NCBI GenBank assembly: GCA_028824715.1
Contig: JAPPCV010000114.1
Coordinates: 62,001 to 126,000, forward strand
Direction: 5' to 3'
DNA from: Boseongicola sp.
GTDB taxonomy: Bacteria > Pseudomonadota > Alphaproteobacteria > Rhodobacterales > Rhodobacteraceae
DNA length: 64,000 bases
A program made the translations under genes and the position numbers. The notes below the pieces were generated by a model, which saw only the letters and a list, made by a program, of their open reading frames with translations, was not told the origin of the DNA and made no database searches. Shown here piece by piece: positions 27,346 through 37,665 of the stretch (position 1 is its first letter; each line of letters opens with the position of its first letter).

Positions 27346-28428
27346 ATGTCGCAAGTTGATCAATTGGCAGGATTCCGGGCGGTCGGTCGCGCCGCCCGGA
27401 CGAACCCGACCAACCGGTTCGAGTCGCGGGAGCGCGAGGCCTTTCACGATGGCTGGCCGGTCGAAGTCGACCTTCCGCCGCTGCGCACCGAAGTGACAGT
27501 CGAGAGGCCGCGGCGCGTGATCACGCGCAACCGCTCGCCGGACATAGGTTTCGATCAGTCGATCAATCCCTACAGGGGATGCGAACATGGCTGCATCTAC
27601 TGCTTTGCGCGTCCCACACACGCCTTTCTCGGACTGTCGCCGGGGCTCGACTTCGAAACGCGGCTTGTCGCGCGGCCGGGAGCTCCCGAGATCCTGGAGC
27701 GGGAGCTTCGGGCCAAGTCCTACCGCCCGGCCGTGATCGCAATGGGAACGAACACCGATCCGTACCAGCCGATCGAACGCGAATATCGGATCGTGCGCCG
27801 GATCCTGGAGACGCTGAATGAATGCCGGCACCCAGTTGCCATGGTGACCAAGGGCACGCTGATCGAGCGGGACCTGGACATCCTTGGTGAAATGGGTCGC
27901 CTCGGCTTGGCTCGGGTCGGAATAAGCATGACTACCCTGGATGCGCGATTGGCCCGCAAGATGGAGCCGAGGGCACCTTCGCCGAAGCGGAGGCTCGAGA
28001 CGATTCGACGCCTTGCAGAGGCAGGGTGTCCCGTGCGGGTCATGGTGGCGCCCGTAGTTCCCGCACTCACCGACCACGAGCTGGAGGCCATCCTTGTCCA
28101 AGCTGCCGAGGCGGGAGCAATCGCCGCGAGCTGGATCATGCTTCGCCTGCCCCTGGAAGTCTCGCCACTGTTTCAGGAATGGCTGGCCGAGCACTATCCT
28201 GACCGGGCACACAGGGTCATGGGTCGCGTACGAGAGTTGCACAACGGCCGGGACTATGACCCTGAATGGGGAAGGCGAATGACCGGCCAGGGCGTCTTCG
28301 CCGACATGGTCGCGCACCGTTTCTCGATTGCAGCGAGGCGGCTGGGCATTGCGGCGAAACCGCCTCCCTTGCGCACCGACCTGTTCAAGCGGCCCGTGAG
28401 GGTGGGGGACCAGCTTTCACTACTCTGA
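27346..28428 (+). CDS. Radical SAM protein, PA0069/Rv2578c family
   Basis: A 360-residue protein. The cluster motif CEHGCIYCF (CX3CX2C) follows NPYRGCEHGCIYCFARPTHA-type context near residues 80-90. PAVIAMGTNTDPYQPIE, VTKGTLIERDLDIL and GISMTTLDARLARKMEPRAP are characteristic of the spore photoproduct lyase-related PA0069 family. It binds a 4Fe-4S cluster and S-adenosylmethionine. The substrate is unknown. The frame is open upstream to 27028, but that part overlaps the relaxase remnant, and ATG 27346 begins the family-like region. It stands between the island and murB. Confidence 0.88.
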   Translation: MSQVDQLAGFRAVGRAARTNPTNRFESREREAFHDGWPVEVDLPPLRTEVTVERPRRVITRNRSPDIGFDQSINPYRGCEHGCIYCFARPTHAFLGLSPGLDFETRLVARPGAPEILERELRAKSYRPAVIAMGTNTDPYQPIEREYRIVRRILETLNECRHPVAMVTKGTLIERDLDILGEMGRLGLARVGISMTTLDARLARKMEPRAPSPKRRLETIRRLAEAGCPVRVMVAPVVPALTDHELEAILVQAAEAGAIAASWIMLRLPLEVSPLFQEWLAEHYPDRAHRVMGRVRELHNGRDYDPEWGRRMTGQGVFADMVAHRFSIAARRLGIAAKPPPLRTDLFKRPVRVGDQLSLL

Positions 28429-28546
28429 AGCCATCCAATCGACGTCTGCCTTGATTGCATCGGCACATGGAACTCGCCATGGCGAACGGCGGCAAGCTTC
28501 CGGTTTGTGCTGGCCTTGAATCGGGTGTGGTGCTAGCTCCGGCGCG

Positions 28547-29482
28547 ATGGGTGGCGTGGCTGAAATAGGCGTGCGTGGGCGGCTCGTGCCGAGCTACGAC
28601 CTGTCCGGGTTGACATGGCTGCGTGTGGGCGGACCGGCGGACTGGCTGTTCCTGCCAAAGGATGTTGATGACCTGGGCACCTTCCTTGCGGCCCTTCCTG
28701 AAGACATTGCGGTCTTCCCGATGGGCGTCGGGTCGAATCTCATCGTGCGCGACGGCGGGATTCGCGCCGTCGTTATCCGCCTGGGCCGACAGTTTGCCGA
28801 CATCTCGGTCAGCGGCGACGTCGTGACTGCGGGTGCGGGCGCCATGGACATCCAGGTTGCCAAGAGAGCGGCGGAAGCGGGCCTTGATCTCGTGTTCCTT
28901 TGCACCATCCCAGGCGCGATCGGTGGTGCCGTCCGGATGAATGCCGGATGCTACGGCTCGTATATTTCGGACCATTTCGTGTCGGCCGAATTGGTGCTGC
29001 GTGACGGCAGCAGGGCGAATCTCGGTCCGGACGGCATGAACTTCGGATACAGGAAGAGCGAACTTCCGGAGGGCGCCGTCGTGGTTTCGGCAAGATTTCG
29101 CGCAGACCTGCATGACCCCGAGGTCCTGGAAACTAAGATGAAGGCGCAAATCGCCAAGAGAGAGGAAACGCAGCCGACCAAGGCGCTGACGGCGGGATCG
29201 ACGTTCCGGAATCCGGCTGGCTACAGCTCGACGGGCAAGGCGGATGACACGCATGAACTGAAGGCGTGGAAGGTCATCGAGGACGCCGGATTGCGCGGCG
29301 CGCGTCGTGGACAGGCGCAGATGTCTGCAATGCATCCGAATTTTCTCGTCAATCTGGGTGGCGCCACCGCAGCCGATTTGGAGGCGCTCGGCGAAGAGGT
29401 TCGAACAAAGGTCTTCCAACACTCGGGAATTGCATTAGAATGGGAGATTGCGAGGGTCGGGGAACCGGCCCCGACGGCATGA
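28547..29482 (+). CDS. murB: UDP-N-acetylenolpyruvoylglucosamine reductase
   Basis: A 311-residue FAD enzyme that makes UDP-N-acetylmuramate. It has the FAD-site motifs [26 protein letters not shown] and [20 protein letters not shown]. The YRKSEL segment carries the catalytic Ser, and TAGSTFRNP and [10 protein letters not shown] are also present. It opens the run murB-ddl-ftsQ-ftsA-ftsZ. The murG and murC genes that usually precede it are not in the window. Confidence 0.96.
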   Translation: MGGVAEIGVRGRLVPSYDLSGLTWLRVGGPADWLFLPKDVDDLGTFLAALPEDIAVFPMGVGSNLIVRDGGIRAVVIRLGRQFADISVSGDVVTAGAGAMDIQVAKRAAEAGLDLVFLCTIPGAIGGAVRMNAGCYGSYISDHFVSAELVLRDGSRANLGPDGMNFGYRKSELPEGAVVVSARFRADLHDPEVLETKMKAQIAKREETQPTKALTAGSTFRNPAGYSSTGKADDTHELKAWKVIEDAGLRGARRGQAQMSAMHPNFLVNLGGATAADLEALGEEVRTKVFQHSGIALEWEIARVGEPAPTA

Positions 29483-29530
29483 GGCAGACAGACGGGGGCG
29501 GGTAACGCCCTGATAGCAGGTGGGGAAGGA

Positions 29531-30445
29531 ATGTCGAGCAGGACACTTCCCAAAGTCGCGGTAATCATGGGCGGACGCTCGGTCGAGCGCGAGGTTTCCC
29601 TGTCCTCGGGCCACGAATGTGCCATGGCACTTCGCGAGATGGACTACGATGTCACCGCCATTGACGCGGGGCAAGACATCGTGGAGCGGCTGACGGAGGC
29701 GTCTCCCGACGTCGTCTTCAATGCGTTGCACGGGCGTTGGGGAGAGGACGGGTGCGTTCAGGGCATTCTCGAATGGTTGCGGATTCCCTATTCGCATTCC
29801 GGCGTGCTGGCTTCGGCTCTCGCCATGGACAAGGCGCGCTCGAAAGCGGCCTTTGCCAAGGCGGGCATTCCGGTGGCGGATGGCGGGCTGTTTTCCAGGA
29901 AGGAAATCAAGGCAGGGCACGTCATGGCGCCGCCCTATGTCGTCAAGCCAAACAACGAAGGCTCTTCCGTCGGCGTCTGCATCGTGCCGGATCGCGCAAA
30001 CCGGCCGCCGGAGATTGACGACGAAATGCCTGCGTCCCTGATGGTCGAGGCATATGTGCCGGGTCGGGAACTGACGGTGACGGTGAAGGGCGGCAAGGCG
30101 CTCTGCGTTACCGAAATCGTGACCAATGGCTGGTACGACTATGACGCAAAGTACGTGCCGGGCGCCTCGCGGCACGACTTGCCGGCGAACCTCCCGGACA
30201 GGATCACGGAAGCCTGCCTCGCACATGCCGAGACAGCTCATGAGGCGCTCGGTTGCCGGGGAGTCAGTCGAATCGATTTCCGATGGGACGAGGCAAGGGG
30301 TCTGCAGGGCCTATTTGCGTTGGAGACGAACACCCAGCCCGGAATGACTCCGACGTCGCTTGTGCCGGAACAGGCCGCCCATCTCGGAACCGGTTTTCCG
30401 GAACTCTGCGACTGGATCGTGAAGGATGCGTCATGCGAACGATGA
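29531..30445 (+). CDS. ddl: D-alanine-D-alanine ligase
   Basis: A 304-residue ATP-grasp ligase. Motifs: [17 protein letters not shown] at the N terminus, [26 protein letters not shown] for [14 protein letters not shown] and [20 protein letters not shown]. It makes the D-Ala-D-Ala dipeptide for peptidoglycan in the cytoplasm. GGGGAAGGA precedes the start. The stop overlaps the ftsQ start by 13 bp. Confidence 0.96.
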   Translation: MSSRTLPKVAVIMGGRSVEREVSLSSGHECAMALREMDYDVTAIDAGQDIVERLTEASPDVVFNALHGRWGEDGCVQGILEWLRIPYSHSGVLASALAMDKARSKAAFAKAGIPVADGGLFSRKEIKAGHVMAPPYVVKPNNEGSSVGVCIVPDRANRPPEIDDEMPASLMVEAYVPGRELTVTVKGGKALCVTEIVTNGWYDYDAKYVPGASRHDLPANLPDRITEACLAHAETAHEALGCRGVSRIDFRWDEARGLQGLFALETNTQPGMTPTSLVPEQAAHLGTGFPELCDWIVKDASCER

Positions 30446-31269
30446 AGGATCCCGCTCCGTCCCGCCTGGAATACAGGATGAAACGGCTGATGCTGCGGCC
30501 GTCGATGCGCCCGTTCCGGCGGTACGGGATGCCCGTGATCGCGTTGGCGACGCTGGTCGGTCTCTGGGCGGTCGACGAGGATCGGCGGGAGAGTGCCGTG
30601 GCGTTCGTCGCCGAGTTGCGAAATGAAGTCGGTGAGCGGCCGGAGCTGATCGTGCGGATGATGATTGTCGAGGGTGCATCGCCGGAACTGGCGGCGAGCA
30701 TCCGGGAATCCCTTTCCGTCGAATTCCCCGTCTCTCCCTTCAACCTGCGGCTTGACGATCTGACGGAAAGGGTCCAGGCGCTCGATGCCGTCGCGCATGT
30801 GTCGCTTCAGGTCCGGTCGAGAGGTGTCCTGGCCGTTGAGGTCGATGAACGGGTGCCGGTTGCGGTCTGGCGTTCGGACGACGGCGTGGCACTTCTTGAC
30901 AAGACCGGGCATCGGGTTGCGACCGTGCCGTCGCGCGTTTCCCGACCTGATCTGCCCCTGGTCGCGGGACTTGGTGCGGATGCGGCAATTCCGGAGGCGC
31001 TCCGGCTCTATGACGTAGCCCGTCCGATCAGGGACCGCGTGCGCGGCTTCATTCGGGTGGGGGAGCGCCGATGGGACGTGGTCCTGGATCGCGGGCAGTC
31101 GATCAAGCTGCCCGAAACGCAGGCTGTGACTGCGCTCAAGAAGGTCATTGAGCTGGATGTGGCGCAGGATCTGCTTGAACGGGACATATCGGTTGTGGAT
31201 TTCCGCAACTCGCAGCGACCGGTCCTGCGCCTTGGCCAGACGGCAATCGGGACATTCCACGATGGGTGA
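30433..31269 (+). CDS. ftsQ: Cell division protein FtsQ
   Basis: A 278-residue bitopic membrane protein. A short cytoplasmic N terminus and one helix ([17 protein letters not shown]) are followed by a POTRA-like region ([20 protein letters not shown]) and the FtsQ beta domain ([40 protein letters not shown]). It links early and late divisome proteins. ATG 30433 has GAAGGA upstream; the extension to 30253 lies inside ddl. Confidence 0.94.
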   Translation: MRTMKDPAPSRLEYRMKRLMLRPSMRPFRRYGMPVIALATLVGLWAVDEDRRESAVAFVAELRNEVGERPELIVRMMIVEGASPELAASIRESLSVEFPVSPFNLRLDDLTERVQALDAVAHVSLQVRSRGVLAVEVDERVPVAVWRSDDGVALLDKTGHRVATVPSRVSRPDLPLVAGLGADAAIPEALRLYDVARPIRDRVRGFIRVGERRWDVVLDRGQSIKLPETQAVTALKKVIELDVAQDLLERDISVVDFRNSQRPVLRLGQTAIGTFHDG

Positions 31270-31285
31270 GCAGCGAGCCTGACCG

Positions 31286-32623
31286 ATGATGGGTGACCTT
31301 TATCGCAACCAACGTGCAATGCGGGCTATGCGGCAGACCGCAATGCAGAGAGGAGTCATCGCGGTTCTGGACGTCGGAACATCCAAGATTGCCTGCCTGA
31401 TCCTGGTTCTTGACGAGAACATGCATGCCGTCAGCGACGAGGGCATCGGCAACCTGGCAGGGCAGGAAAAGTTCCGCGTCATCGGGGCGGCGACCACGCG
31501 GTCGCGAGGTGTTGAATTCGGTGAGACGATGGTGCTGCGCGAGACCGAACGCGCAATTCGAACCGCCGTGCAGGCTGCGCAGAAAATGGCGCAATGTCGC
31601 GTTGACCACGTGATGGTCTGCGCGTCGGGGGGCAGGCCGCGTTCGTATGGCCTCGCTGGCCAAGTGCAGGTTGAGCGAGAGATTGTGACCGAATCCGATG
31701 TCGCTCACGTTCTCGCATCCTGCGACATCCCGGACTACGGGGCGGATCGTGAAATTCTGCACGCTCAGCCTGTGAACTTCGTGCTGGACCACAGGTCGGG
31801 CCTGACGGATCCGAGAAATCAGATCGGGCAGCGTCTGGCCTGCGACTTGCACATGCTGACGGCTGACCGGGCTCCGATCGGCAACTTGGTTCACTGCGTT
31901 CGTCGTTGCGATCTGGAGATGGCCGGATTGGCCATGTCATCCTATGTGTCGGGGATTTCGGCACTGGTCGAGGATGAACAGGAGCTCGGTGCGGCATGCA
32001 TCGACATGGGAGGAGGCACGACTGGCATCTCGATCTTCCTGAAGCGACACATGATCTATGCCGACGCGGTTCGTCTCGGTGGCGAGCACGTCACTCACGA
32101 CATCGCGATGGGTTTCAAGGTTCCGATGAACGTGGCCGAACGGATCAAGACATTTCATGGCGGTGTTGTCGCAACTGGCATGGACGACCGAGACATGATC
32201 GAGATCGACCGCGAGTCCGAAAATTGGGATGGCGAGAGGCGAGCGGTGAGCCGGGCGGAATTGATCGGCATAATGCGTCCCAGGGTCGAGGAAATCCTTG
32301 AAGCGGTGCGCGAGCGCCTCGATGCCGCCGGATTCGAGCACTTGCCGAGCCAGCAGATCGTGCTGACGGGAGGGGCCAGCCAGGTGCCTGGGATTGATTC
32401 GCTGGCGGCGCGGATTCTCGGCCAGCAGGTGCGCATCGGCCACCCTTTGAGAGTGCGCGGCCTGCCCCAGGCCGTTACAGGCACCGCATTCTCCAGCGCC
32501 GTGGGACTCAGTCTTCTGGCGGCCCATCCCCAAGACGAGTGTTGGGACTTTGAATTGCCCTATGATTTCAGGGCGGCGCGTCCGCTGAAGCGCGCGGTCA
32601 AGTGGTTCAGGGCCAACTGGTAA
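31286..32623 (+). CDS. ftsA: Cell division protein FtsA
   Basis: A 445-residue actin-like protein that anchors FtsZ to the membrane. It has the phosphate-1 motif AVLDVGTSKIACLI, phosphate-2 CIDMGGGTTGISIF, the connecting ADAVRLGGEHVTHDIAMGF, and the adenosine motif IVLTGGASQVPGI. The C terminus FRAARPLKRAVKWFRANW is a likely amphipathic membrane anchor. Two adjacent ATGs at 31286 and 31289 could both serve as the start. Confidence 0.96.
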   Translation: MMGDLYRNQRAMRAMRQTAMQRGVIAVLDVGTSKIACLILVLDENMHAVSDEGIGNLAGQEKFRVIGAATTRSRGVEFGETMVLRETERAIRTAVQAAQKMAQCRVDHVMVCASGGRPRSYGLAGQVQVEREIVTESDVAHVLASCDIPDYGADREILHAQPVNFVLDHRSGLTDPRNQIGQRLACDLHMLTADRAPIGNLVHCVRRCDLEMAGLAMSSYVSGISALVEDEQELGAACIDMGGGTTGISIFLKRHMIYADAVRLGGEHVTHDIAMGFKVPMNVAERIKTFHGGVVATGMDDRDMIEIDRESENWDGERRAVSRAELIGIMRPRVEEILEAVRERLDAAGFEHLPSQQIVLTGGASQVPGIDSLAARILGQQVRIGHPLRVRGLPQAVTGTAFSSAVGLSLLAAHPQDECWDFELPYDFRAARPLKRAVKWFRANW

Positions 32624-33171
32624 AGCGGGCGCGAAGCTGCGTCTGATTCTCGACACGGCGCTCATATTTCCGATGCCGCAAGCGCTGCCGGAAGCCCGGG
32701 ACCCCGGGATCGATACGAGATTCCACCGTAATTCTGTTACTTTACAGAGGGTTGCACGTTTCAAGGTGGGGAGGGCCATGGCTGCCCCGAAAGTGCAGTG
32801 CCGACCAAATTAGTGCGCGACCTCGCGAAGCGAATCTGGTAAGTTGACCACAAGGTCGGGAAACGGCCACGAAGATGGGCAAAGCAGGCACCACGCAACC
32901 ATGTCGCTCCAACCAAGTCGGCTTTGGCGTAGCCGAGGTCGGCAAGGCGCAGGGCTGGCGGATGAGCGCCGCCAGGCCACTATATGGCGGGTCGCGCACG
33001 ACATGATGGGCAATCTGCAAAAATGCTTGCCATATTTCGTGGTTTCGGCCACAAGTCGAGTGATTGGTGGGCCATCCGGGGCCTAAGGGTTGAGGCATGA
33101 GGCAGATGACAGGGACGACCGCAAGAGCGGCACCTCATCAGGCAAGAGAAATGGAGCAGGAGGGCAAACCA
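32624..33171. other. ftsA-ftsZ intergenic region
   Basis: About 550 bases with no gene-like reading on either strand. It should contain the ftsZ promoter, but no convincing -35/-10 pair could be picked. Three GANTC sites (32645, 32719 and 32832) occur, which is near chance frequency. The ftsZ ribosome binding site AGGAGGG is at 33158-33164. Confidence 0.5.
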
Positions 33172-34692
33172 ATGACGTTGAATCTGACAATCCCCTCACA
33201 TGAGGATCTGAGACCTCGCATTACGGTGTTCGGAGTGGGAGGCGCGGGAGGCAACGCGGTCAACAACATGATCGAAATGAATCTCGAGGGCGTCGAGTTC
33301 ATCGTTGCCAACACGGATGCACAGGCGCTGCAACAGTCGAATGCGCCGACCAAGGTCCAAATGGGGTTGCGTGCCACGGAAGGATTGGGCGCGGGCGCAC
33401 GCCCGTCGGTCGGTGCGGCTGCAGCCGAAGAGGCCCTGGAGGAGATTGTCGATTGCCTGACCGGCGCTCACATGTGCTTCATCACGGCCGGGATGGGCGG
33501 AGGTACAGGAACCGGCGCAGCGCCGATCATCGCGCAGGCAGCGCGAGAACTCGGAGTGCTGACGATCGGCGTGGTAACGAAGCCGTTCCAGTTTGAAGGC
33601 GCAAAACGGATGACGCAGGCCGAAGAGGGCGTCGAGGAACTGCAGAGGGTGGTCGATACGCTGATCATCATCCCGAACCAGAACCTGTTCCGGATCGCCA
33701 ACGAGCAGACCACCTTCACCGAAGCGTTTTCCATGGCGGATGATGTTCTCTACCAAGGCGTGAAGGGGGTCACCGACTTGATGGTTCGCCCCGGCCTCAT
33801 CAACCTCGATTTCGCGGATGTCCGCGCCGTCATGGACGAGATGGGCAAGGCGATGATGGGAACGGGCGAGGCAGAAGGCGAGGACCGGGCGGTGAAGGCC
33901 GCCGAGATGGCAATTGCCAATCCGCTGCTTGACGAGATCAGCCTTCAGGGTGCCAACGGCGTCCTGATAAACATTACCGGTTCGGATGATGTGACCCTGT
34001 TCGAAATTGACGAAGCCGCAAATCGCATCCGCAACGAGGTCGAAAGCGAAGCCAACATCATTGTTGGTTCCACGCTGGATACTGCCATGCAGGGCAGGAT
34101 GCGTGTGAGCGTCGTGGCCACAGGAATAGACAGCGTGCCGCGTGCCCGGATTGATTCATACTCGCCGACGGAGGAACTGGTTTCGGTCGAGTGCGAGCCC
34201 GAACCGGAAGTTGCACCCGAACAGGAAATCGAACCCGAATTGGCGGCGACGGCACATGCCTTCCAGGAGGAAGAGCAGAGCCTGTTCGGAGAGGCTCCGC
34301 CCGAAGCTGTGGCCGAGGCAAGGCATGTTGAAGCCGAAGAGCCGCCTCTCGCGGCAGAGCCAAGGCCCCCGGCGGAATTCCGTCCGGTGCCCGGCGCGCC
34401 GTCGCCTGAGGTGATTGCGCGACTTGAGCGAGTCGTTGGCCGCGAGCCTGGCTCGATGGCAGGCCGGATTCCCGGAGATGCAAACTTTGGCAATGACGTG
34501 TCTGATGGCCCCGGCACCGTGGAACAACCAAGGTTCGGCATAAACAAGCTCATCAATCGGATGTCTGGTCGCAGGAATGGAAATGCGGACCTGCCGCCGA
34601 CGGAGCCACGGCCCGACGATGCCGTCCGTGACGGGCAGATGGGCGACGAGAGCATGGAAATACCGGCTTTCCTCCGCCGTCAGGCGAACTGA
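33172..34692 (+). CDS. ftsZ: Cell division protein FtsZ
   Basis: A 506-residue tubulin homologue forming the division ring. GTP-binding motifs: [14 protein letters not shown], the tubulin signature [12 protein letters not shown], and T7-loop residues in [21 protein letters not shown] long acidic Pro/Glu-rich linker (residues about 335-490) leads to the conserved C-terminal peptide [11 protein letters not shown], which binds FtsA. ATG 33172 follows AGGAGGG and starts [12 protein letters not shown]; the frame to 33097 is just upstream leader. Confidence 0.97.
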   Translation: MTLNLTIPSHEDLRPRITVFGVGGAGGNAVNNMIEMNLEGVEFIVANTDAQALQQSNAPTKVQMGLRATEGLGAGARPSVGAAAAEEALEEIVDCLTGAHMCFITAGMGGGTGTGAAPIIAQAARELGVLTIGVVTKPFQFEGAKRMTQAEEGVEELQRVVDTLIIIPNQNLFRIANEQTTFTEAFSMADDVLYQGVKGVTDLMVRPGLINLDFADVRAVMDEMGKAMMGTGEAEGEDRAVKAAEMAIANPLLDEISLQGANGVLINITGSDDVTLFEIDEAANRIRNEVESEANIIVGSTLDTAMQGRMRVSVVATGIDSVPRARIDSYSPTEELVSVECEPEPEVAPEQEIEPELAATAHAFQEEEQSLFGEAPPEAVAEARHVEAEEPPLAAEPRPPAEFRPVPGAPSPEVIARLERVVGREPGSMAGRIPGDANFGNDVSDGPGTVEQPRFGINKLINRMSGRRNGNADLPPTEPRPDDAVRDGQMGDESMEIPAFLRRQAN

Positions 34693-35086
34693 AGTCTCAG
34701 CTGCACGGATTTGATTGCCTTTGTGCGCGAGCCCGTCTTTGCGAATTGTCGTCGCTCACGCCGCTCGCGCAGTTTTCGCGAGGTGAGGCTTCTTCCTGTG
34801 CGCCGTTTGGTTCAGGATGCGGCTTGTTGACCAGGCGGCCGGTCAAGAACGGCCGCCAAGGCTCCCAGGTGAGAGTCTGAATTTGCGCAAGACCCGATCG
34901 CGTGCGAGCAAACGCTGATGGCCCGGTTCCAGGTACTTTCCGGCCCGAGCTTCAAGCGAACTCCGGACCAAATCTTCCCGACGGGACCGAACCGGTGACG
35001 ATGTAGGGGAGTGAAAGGTCAGACCGGCGGGGGAAACCGGTTACGGGCAATGGATGCCCGCCGAACTGCGGCTGACGGAAGTCTCG
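34693..35086. other. Gene-free region between convergent ftsZ and ABC permease
   Basis: About 390 bases between two stops facing each other. It holds one strong stem-loop (34834-34857) and, at about 34985-35045, several CCGG-containing segments (AACCGGT ... ACCGG ... AACCGGTT) that could fold. No coding region or known riboswitch pattern was recognised. Confidence 0.5.
34834..34857. terminator. Stem-loop downstream of ftsZ
   Basis: GGCGGCCG at 34834-34841 pairs perfectly with CGGCCGCC at 34850-34857 across an 8-base loop. It has no following T-run on either strand, so it may be a processing or Rho-associated end rather than a classical intrinsic terminator. Confidence 0.45.
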
Positions 35087-35848
35087 CTAGGTCGGAGCAC
35101 GTTCGGCCCATCCGGCGAAGACCTTCTCAATTGCCACGACCACGTAGTAGAGCAGGATCCCCATGAGCGCCAAGGCGATGAGAACTGCGAACATCAAGGG
35201 ATAGTCGGCGCTGATCTTGCCACTGTCGAACAGATGGCCGAGCCCGCGGCCATGCGGCTCGACGATCTCCATCAGGTTGGTGCCAATGAAGGCGAGCGTG
35301 ACGGCCACTTTGAGCGCGCCGAAAAACTCTGGCAATGTCTTGGGCAGCGCGATCTTCCAGAAGATCGTGAAGCGCGACGCGCCGAGTGACGCAAGGATGT
35401 CGCGGTATTCCGGCTCGAGGGTCGACAGCCCGATGGAGACGGAAACGGCAATCGGGAAAAAGCTGATGAGAAATGCGATCAGAATGGTGTTCATGTCGTG
35501 CTGTCCCACGAAGAGAAGCGCGATGATCGGCACGACGGTGGCTTTCGGGATCGCATTGAACCCCACGAGCAATGGATAAAGCGCATCGCGCATGATCCGC
35601 GACAGCCCCATGATCATGCCGAGGAACACGCCAAGAACCACCGCCAGGACCAGTCCGGCGACCGTTCGCCATAGCGTGTCCCACCCGTACTCGAGGAAAA
35701 GCCAGCGGAACTTCCAGAAGGAGGGCCAGAGATCGCTGGGTGAGGCCATCTTGTAGTTGGGCCAGCCGTTGACCCAGACCAGAAGCTCCCAGAAAATGCC
35801 GAATATGACCAATGCGGCGATGGGAACGGCGATCTGCTTCCAGTTCAT
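35087..35848 (-). CDS. ABC transporter permease (ThiX/SsuC-like)
   Basis: A 253-residue permease with six predicted helices (VPIAALVIFGIFWELLVWV through LMFAVLIALALMGILLYYVV). The ATPase-docking loop DILASLGASRFTIFWKIALP is present, followed by TLPEFFGALKVAVTLAFIG. The start overlaps the ATPase stop by 4 bp. It belongs with the ATPase and the THI5-like binding protein in a three-gene importer operon that faces ftsZ. Confidence 0.92.
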   Translation of the reverse strand: MNWKQIAVPIAALVIFGIFWELLVWVNGWPNYKMASPSDLWPSFWKFRWLFLEYGWDTLWRTVAGLVLAVVLGVFLGMIMGLSRIMRDALYPLLVGFNAIPKATVVPIIALLFVGQHDMNTILIAFLISFFPIAVSVSIGLSTLEPEYRDILASLGASRFTIFWKIALPKTLPEFFGALKVAVTLAFIGTNLMEIVEPHGRGLGHLFDSGKISADYPLMFAVLIALALMGILLYYVVVAIEKVFAGWAERAPT

Positions 35849-36645
35849 TGGGCGATCTCCTCAGCCGGAGCGCGGCCTTGGGCGATCTGGATCTGGTGGC
35901 GCAGAATGTTGAGTGCATCGGCAGATCTGGGCGTGTAGAGATGTTCGATGTCGCGTGGGCCCTTGAGATGAACGTCCATCACGTACTGCGTGCGTGCGGG
36001 GCGGCCGGAGAGGACGACAATTTCGTCGGCGAGAAAGATTGCCTCTCTCAGATCATGGGTGATGAGGACGCCGGTGAAAGGCTCTTCCGCCTTCACGGCA
36101 TGCATGGTTTGCCAAAGGTCTTCACGCGTGAAGGCATCGAGCGCGGCGAAGGGCTCATCAAGGATCAGAACTTCGGGCTTGTGAACGATGGCGCGGCAGA
36201 GCGAAGCGCGCTGGCGCATGCCGCCGGAGAGCTCGCTCGGGCGCTTGTCCTCGAATCCTTCGAGGCCGACAAGGGCAAGGAGGTGGAGCGCGCGGTCTTC
36301 CCGCTCTTGTCTCGACATCTTGGTCGACACGATCTCGAGCGGAAGCATCACGTTTTGCAGGATCGTGCGCCATTCGAGCAAGACCGGGTTCTGGAAGGCC
36401 ATGCCAACGATTGACTTCGGACCCCTTACAAGTTCTCCGTGCAGCCAGACCTCGCCCTCATCGGGCTTCAGCAGGCCGGCGATGAGCCGTGTCAGCGTGG
36501 ACTTGCCACAGCCCGAGGGCCCGACGACGGCCGAAAAGCCGCCCTCGGGCACCGAAAGCACCAGACCATCGAGCACCGGAAGCTCCCCAGTCTGGGTCTG
36601 GTAGGCGTGGCGGACGCCCTTGATCTCGATGAGAGGCTTGTCCAC
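35845..36645 (-). CDS. ABC transporter ATP-binding protein (ThiZ/SsuB-like)
   Basis: A 266-residue ATPase with Walker [15 protein letters not shown], signature LSGGMRQRASLCRAI, Walker [15 protein letters not shown] and switch His in LITHDLREAIFLAD. The start is GTG at 36645, 12 bp after the binding-protein stop. It powers the importer with the neighbouring permease. Confidence 0.94.
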   Translation of the reverse strand: MDKPLIEIKGVRHAYQTQTGELPVLDGLVLSVPEGGFSAVVGPSGCGKSTLTRLIAGLLKPDEGEVWLHGELVRGPKSIVGMAFQNPVLLEWRTILQNVMLPLEIVSTKMSRQEREDRALHLLALVGLEGFEDKRPSELSGGMRQRASLCRAIVHKPEVLILDEPFAALDAFTREDLWQTMHAVKAEEPFTGVLITHDLREAIFLADEIVVLSGRPARTQYVMDVHLKGPRDIEHLYTPRSADALNILRHQIQIAQGRAPAEEIAQ

Positions 36646-36657
36646 GTGCCTGGGAGC

Positions 36658-37665
36658 CTACTTCAGCATGCGTTCCGCCTCGCCGGGCAGATAGGCGTCG
36701 GTGAAGTAGAGGCTGGCGTCTGGAGCGGACTGAAATTCATAGGTTTCCGCCAGTTGCTCAAGCGCTTTGGCCATCCGTGCGTCGTCGATCCCGCCCATGC
36801 CGTTGGCTCTCGTGTAGTCGGTAACGACATTGGCATCAATGGCGAGCTGCAGTCGCCGCTGTTCGAGGGCGGCATCGGCGGCCGGGTTGCGCGCGATCAG
36901 GCTTTCGATAGCCGTCGCAGGGTCGGCTATTGCATCATTCCAGCCGGCGACGACGGCGCTGAGAAAGCCCTTTATCACGTCCGGGTTGGCTGCGGCGAAG
37001 TCGGTGTTCACGATGATCGCGTTGCCGTAGAGCGCAAGTCCGTGATCCGCCATCAGGATGGTCGAGATGTCCTCTTCCGGAACGCCGAGGCGAACGAGAT
37101 TCAGGAACGAGGAAAAGCTGAAGCCTGTGACGGCCGCAACCTTGCCTTCGGCCAGCATCGGCTCGCGCGTCGGGAAGCCGACAGGCTCGACGGTGATCTT
37201 GTCGACATCCAGGCCGTTTGCGCTGGCGAAAGCCGGGAATTGCGCCCAGGCGCCGTCGGGAGGCGGCGCGCCGAGGATGCGGCCCTCAAGGTCCTTCGGC
37301 GCGCTCACGCCGAGCGATTTGCGCCCGACCACGGCGAAAGGCGGCTTGTCGTAGATCATCATCGCTGCAGTGACCGGTGCGTCCGGGTTCTGATCGAGGA
37401 ACTTGATGAGCGAGTTGATATCGGCAAAGCCAACAGGGAAGGCGCCAGTGGCAACTTTCGGAATCGCTTCCAGGGAGCCCTGTCCGGCAGAGATTTCCAC
37501 GCTCAGGCCCGCGGCCTCGAAGTGGCCGTTGTCTATTGCGGTGAAGTAGGGCGCAGACGGCCCTTCGAATTTCCAGTCGAGTGCAAAGGGCACACTTGTT
37601 TCGGCCAGCGCCGTGCCCGCAAAGGCGAGCGTGGCAGCGAAAGTTGCGGTGGTGGGTCTGAACAT
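36658..37665 (-). CDS. NMT1/THI5-like ABC substrate-binding protein
   Basis: A 335-residue periplasmic protein with a Sec signal peptide (TTATFAATLAFAGTALA). The mature part starts with FALDWKFEGPSAPYFTAIDN, followed by GHFEAAGLSVEISAGQGSLE and KVATGAFPVGFADINSLIKF, typical of the NMT1/THI5 family that binds pyrimidines, thiamine precursors or similar compounds. ATG 37665 has AGGAGA upstream. The frame stays open far upstream to 38409, but that part is low-complexity and not part of the protein. No TPP riboswitch is visible upstream, so a thiamine-precursor role is not supported. Confidence 0.9.
   Translation of the reverse strand: MFRPTTATFAATLAFAGTALAETSVPFALDWKFEGPSAPYFTAIDNGHFEAAGLSVEISAGQGSLEAIPKVATGAFPVGFADINSLIKFLDQNPDAPVTAAMMIYDKPPFAVVGRKSLGVSAPKDLEGRILGAPPPDGAWAQFPAFASANGLDVDKITVEPVGFPTREPMLAEGKVAAVTGFSFSSFLNLVRLGVPEEDISTILMADHGLALYGNAIIVNTDFAAANPDVIKGFLSAVVAGWNDAIADPATAIESLIARNPAADAALEQRRLQLAIDANVVTDYTRANGMGGIDDARMAKALEQLAETYEFQSAPDASLYFTDAYLPGEAERMLK

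Noticed and set aside
32624-33171. GANTC methylation sites before ftsZ as a cell-cycle signal
   Set aside because: Three sites in about 550 bp is close to the number expected by chance at this base composition.
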